Shown here: piece by piece, positions 5,899 to 6,294 of the stretch
Numbering within the stretch: position 1 is the first letter of the stretch
Layout: the number at the start of each line of letters is the position of its first letter
Assembly: GCA_022573935.1 (NCBI GenBank)
Contig: JACZTE010000062.1
Span: 1-6,294, forward strand
Reading direction: 5' to 3'
Length of the DNA stretch: 6,294 nt
From: Chloroflexota bacterium
GTDB taxonomy: Bacteria > Chloroflexota > Dehalococcoidia > DSTF01 > RBG-16-68-14
Notes under the pieces: model-generated
Seen by the model: the letters and a program-made list of their open reading frames with translations, nothing else
Databases searched by the model: none
What the model was told of the DNA's origin: nothing
Made by a program: the position numbers and the translations under genes

Positions 5899-6030
5899 AT
5901 GCGAGCAAGAGTACGCGTCATGAACGACAGCCCAACGCCCCAGCATTTAGGCTGGGGTGGCGGCGAAGCCACGCTGGCGCTCGGCCTGCGCCGGCCCCCT
6001 GTCCTTCCGCGGAAGGACGAGGGGGCCTGA
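5899..6030 (+). CDS. Possible Leu leader peptide between ilvC and leuA
   Basis: ATG 5899 opens a 43-codon frame ending at TGA 6028-6030. A GGAGG at 5880-5884 lies 14 nt upstream, somewhat far; ATG 5920 (residue 8) is a second possible start. Leucine codons are TTA (5947-5949), CTG, CTC and CTG within five codons (5974-5988), then CTT. The cluster reads [10 protein letters not shown]. It directly precedes the left arm of the long hairpin at 5988-6037, and the stop codon lies inside that hairpin, the geometry expected for ribosome-controlled attenuation of leuA. Leucine density is modest (5 of 43), so this call is less secure than the ilvB leader. TTA is rare in so GC-rich a genome and would make translation sensitive to Leu-tRNA. 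Confidence 0.5.
   Translation: MRARVRVMNDSPTPQHLGWGGGEATLALGLRRPPVLPRKDEGA
5937..5972 (+). repeat. Palindromic double-hairpin repeat, copy 2, within the leuA leader
   Basis: CCCCAGC (5938-5944) pairs with GCTGGGG (5951-5957) around ATTTAG, followed directly by GTGGC (5957-5961) pairing with GCCAC (5968-5972) around GGCGAA. The layout is the same as in copy 1 at 141-181, with the second stem base-changed on both sides. Unlike copy 1, it lies inside a transcribed leader and its loop holds the TTA codon of the leader ORF. It may be a mobile palindrome that inserted there or a functional part of the attenuator. Confidence 0.6.
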
Positions 6031-6037
6031 CCGGCGC
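5988..6037 (+). terminator. Long GC-rich hairpin, attenuator terminator upstream of leuA
   Basis: Three stacked helices form one structure: GCGCC (5988-5992) with GGCGC (6033-6037), GGCCCCC (5993-5999) with GGGGGCC (6021-6027), and GTCCTTC (6001-6007) with GAAGGAC (6012-6018), closed by a CGCG loop. The total is 19 perfect base pairs interrupted by small internal loops. No T-tract follows (AACGAACGATATTGC). It lies 17 nt before the leuA Shine-Dalgarno. GGGG and GGCG at 5954-5962 could pair with CGCC and CCCC at 5989-5998 as an alternative, antiterminator-like form. It could act as a conditional terminator, an ilvC 3' end, or an mRNA processing/stability barrier. Confidence 0.65.
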
Positions 6038-6070
6038 AACGAACGATATTGCAGAAAGGTTGAGCACGCC

Positions 6071-6294
6071 ATGGCAGAAAAAGTCCTCATCTTCGACACC
6101 ACCCTACGCGACGGCGAGCAGTCGCCGGGCGTAGCCCTCACCGCCAGCGATAAGCTGGAGATCGCACAGCAGCTAGAGAAGCTCGGCGTCGACATCATCG
6201 AGGCCGGCTTCCCCATGAGCTCGCCGGGCGACCTGGAGGCGGTCGCCGCCGTCGCCCGCACCGTGCGCGGGCCGGTCATCGCCGCGCTCGCCCA
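6071..6294 (+). CDS. leuA: 2-isopropylmalate synthase, N-terminal part (runs off the window)
   Basis: The 74 complete codons visible begin [20 protein letters not shown], the signature of the DRE-TIM metallolyase superfamily. R13 and D14 fall in the catalytic/metal-binding motif, followed by [21 protein letters not shown] (36-56). The enzyme condenses 2-ketoisovalerate with acetyl-CoA, the committed step to leucine. The ATG at 6071 has GAAAGGT (6054-6060) 10 nt upstream. Homocitrate synthase and citramalate synthase share these motifs, and the distinguishing C-terminal LeuA regulatory domain lies outside the window. The position after ilvBNC and the Leu-coding leader favour leuA. Confidence 0.88.
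   Translation, partial: MAEKVLIFDTTLRDGEQSPGVALTASDKLEIAQQLEKLGVDIIEAGFPMSSPGDLEAVAAVARTVRGPVIAALA

Noticed and set aside
141..5972. The two palindromic copies as CRISPR repeats or transposon inverted repeats bounding the locus
   Set aside because: Only two copies, 5.8 kb apart and in the same orientation, with no spacer array. They flank a set of housekeeping genes and no target-site duplication is visible.
5560..6030. 156-codon ORF running from inside ilvC to before leuA
   Set aside because: The part overlapping ilvC is an out-of-frame shadow; only the segment from ATG 5899 is plausible as a leader peptide.

Overview
The window is a branched-chain amino acid (BCAA) biosynthesis locus from a high-GC bacterium. 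All genes lie on the + strand and the sense codons are strongly G/C-biased. High GC, Shine-Dalgarno sites, sigma70-like promoters, a short class I KARI and peptide-leader (not T-box) control would fit a Thermomicrobia/Chloroflexota-type or actinobacteria-like genome. That placement is inference from style, not a proven assignment.

Layout. Bases 1-57 are the last 18 codons of an unidentified upstream gene. Bases 58-209 hold three tandem hairpins, the last two forming a palindromic repeat. A strong promoter (210-238) drives ilvE (275-1249, BCAA aminotransferase), which overlaps by 11 bp a five-helix membrane protein with a bacterial PH-like domain (1239-2138). A 433-bp gap follows. It contains a near-consensus promoter (2220-2248), a 65-codon leader ORF with a Val-Val-Val triplet and 11 Leu in its last 20 residues, and two successive hairpins, the second terminator-like. 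Then come ilvB (2572-4278), ilvN (4275-4844, ATGA overlap) and ilvC (4883-5875). A second 195-bp gap holds a 43-codon leader ORF, a second copy of the palindromic repeat and a very long GC-rich hairpin. The start of leuA (6071 to the window edge, truncated) closes the window.

How it works together. IlvB+IlvN make acetolactate/acetohydroxybutyrate and IlvC reduces and isomerises it. After dehydration (IlvD, not in the window), the 2-keto acids are aminated by IlvE to Val/Ile or diverted by LeuA towards Leu. The sequence suggests two ribosome-mediated attenuators in series: one before ilvBNC carrying Val and Leu codons, and one between ilvC and leuA carrying Leu codons including a rare TTA. This would allow leuA to be tuned separately from ilvBNC.

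The most interesting points are the two stacked attenuators, a duplicated in-frame start of the first leader peptide, a 31-nt hairpin repeat shared by the ilvE upstream region and the leuA leader, and unusual substitutions near the active site in IlvB. I see no wholly new multi-gene system; the novelty is regulatory. No tRNA, rRNA, CRISPR array or intact transposase gene was seen.
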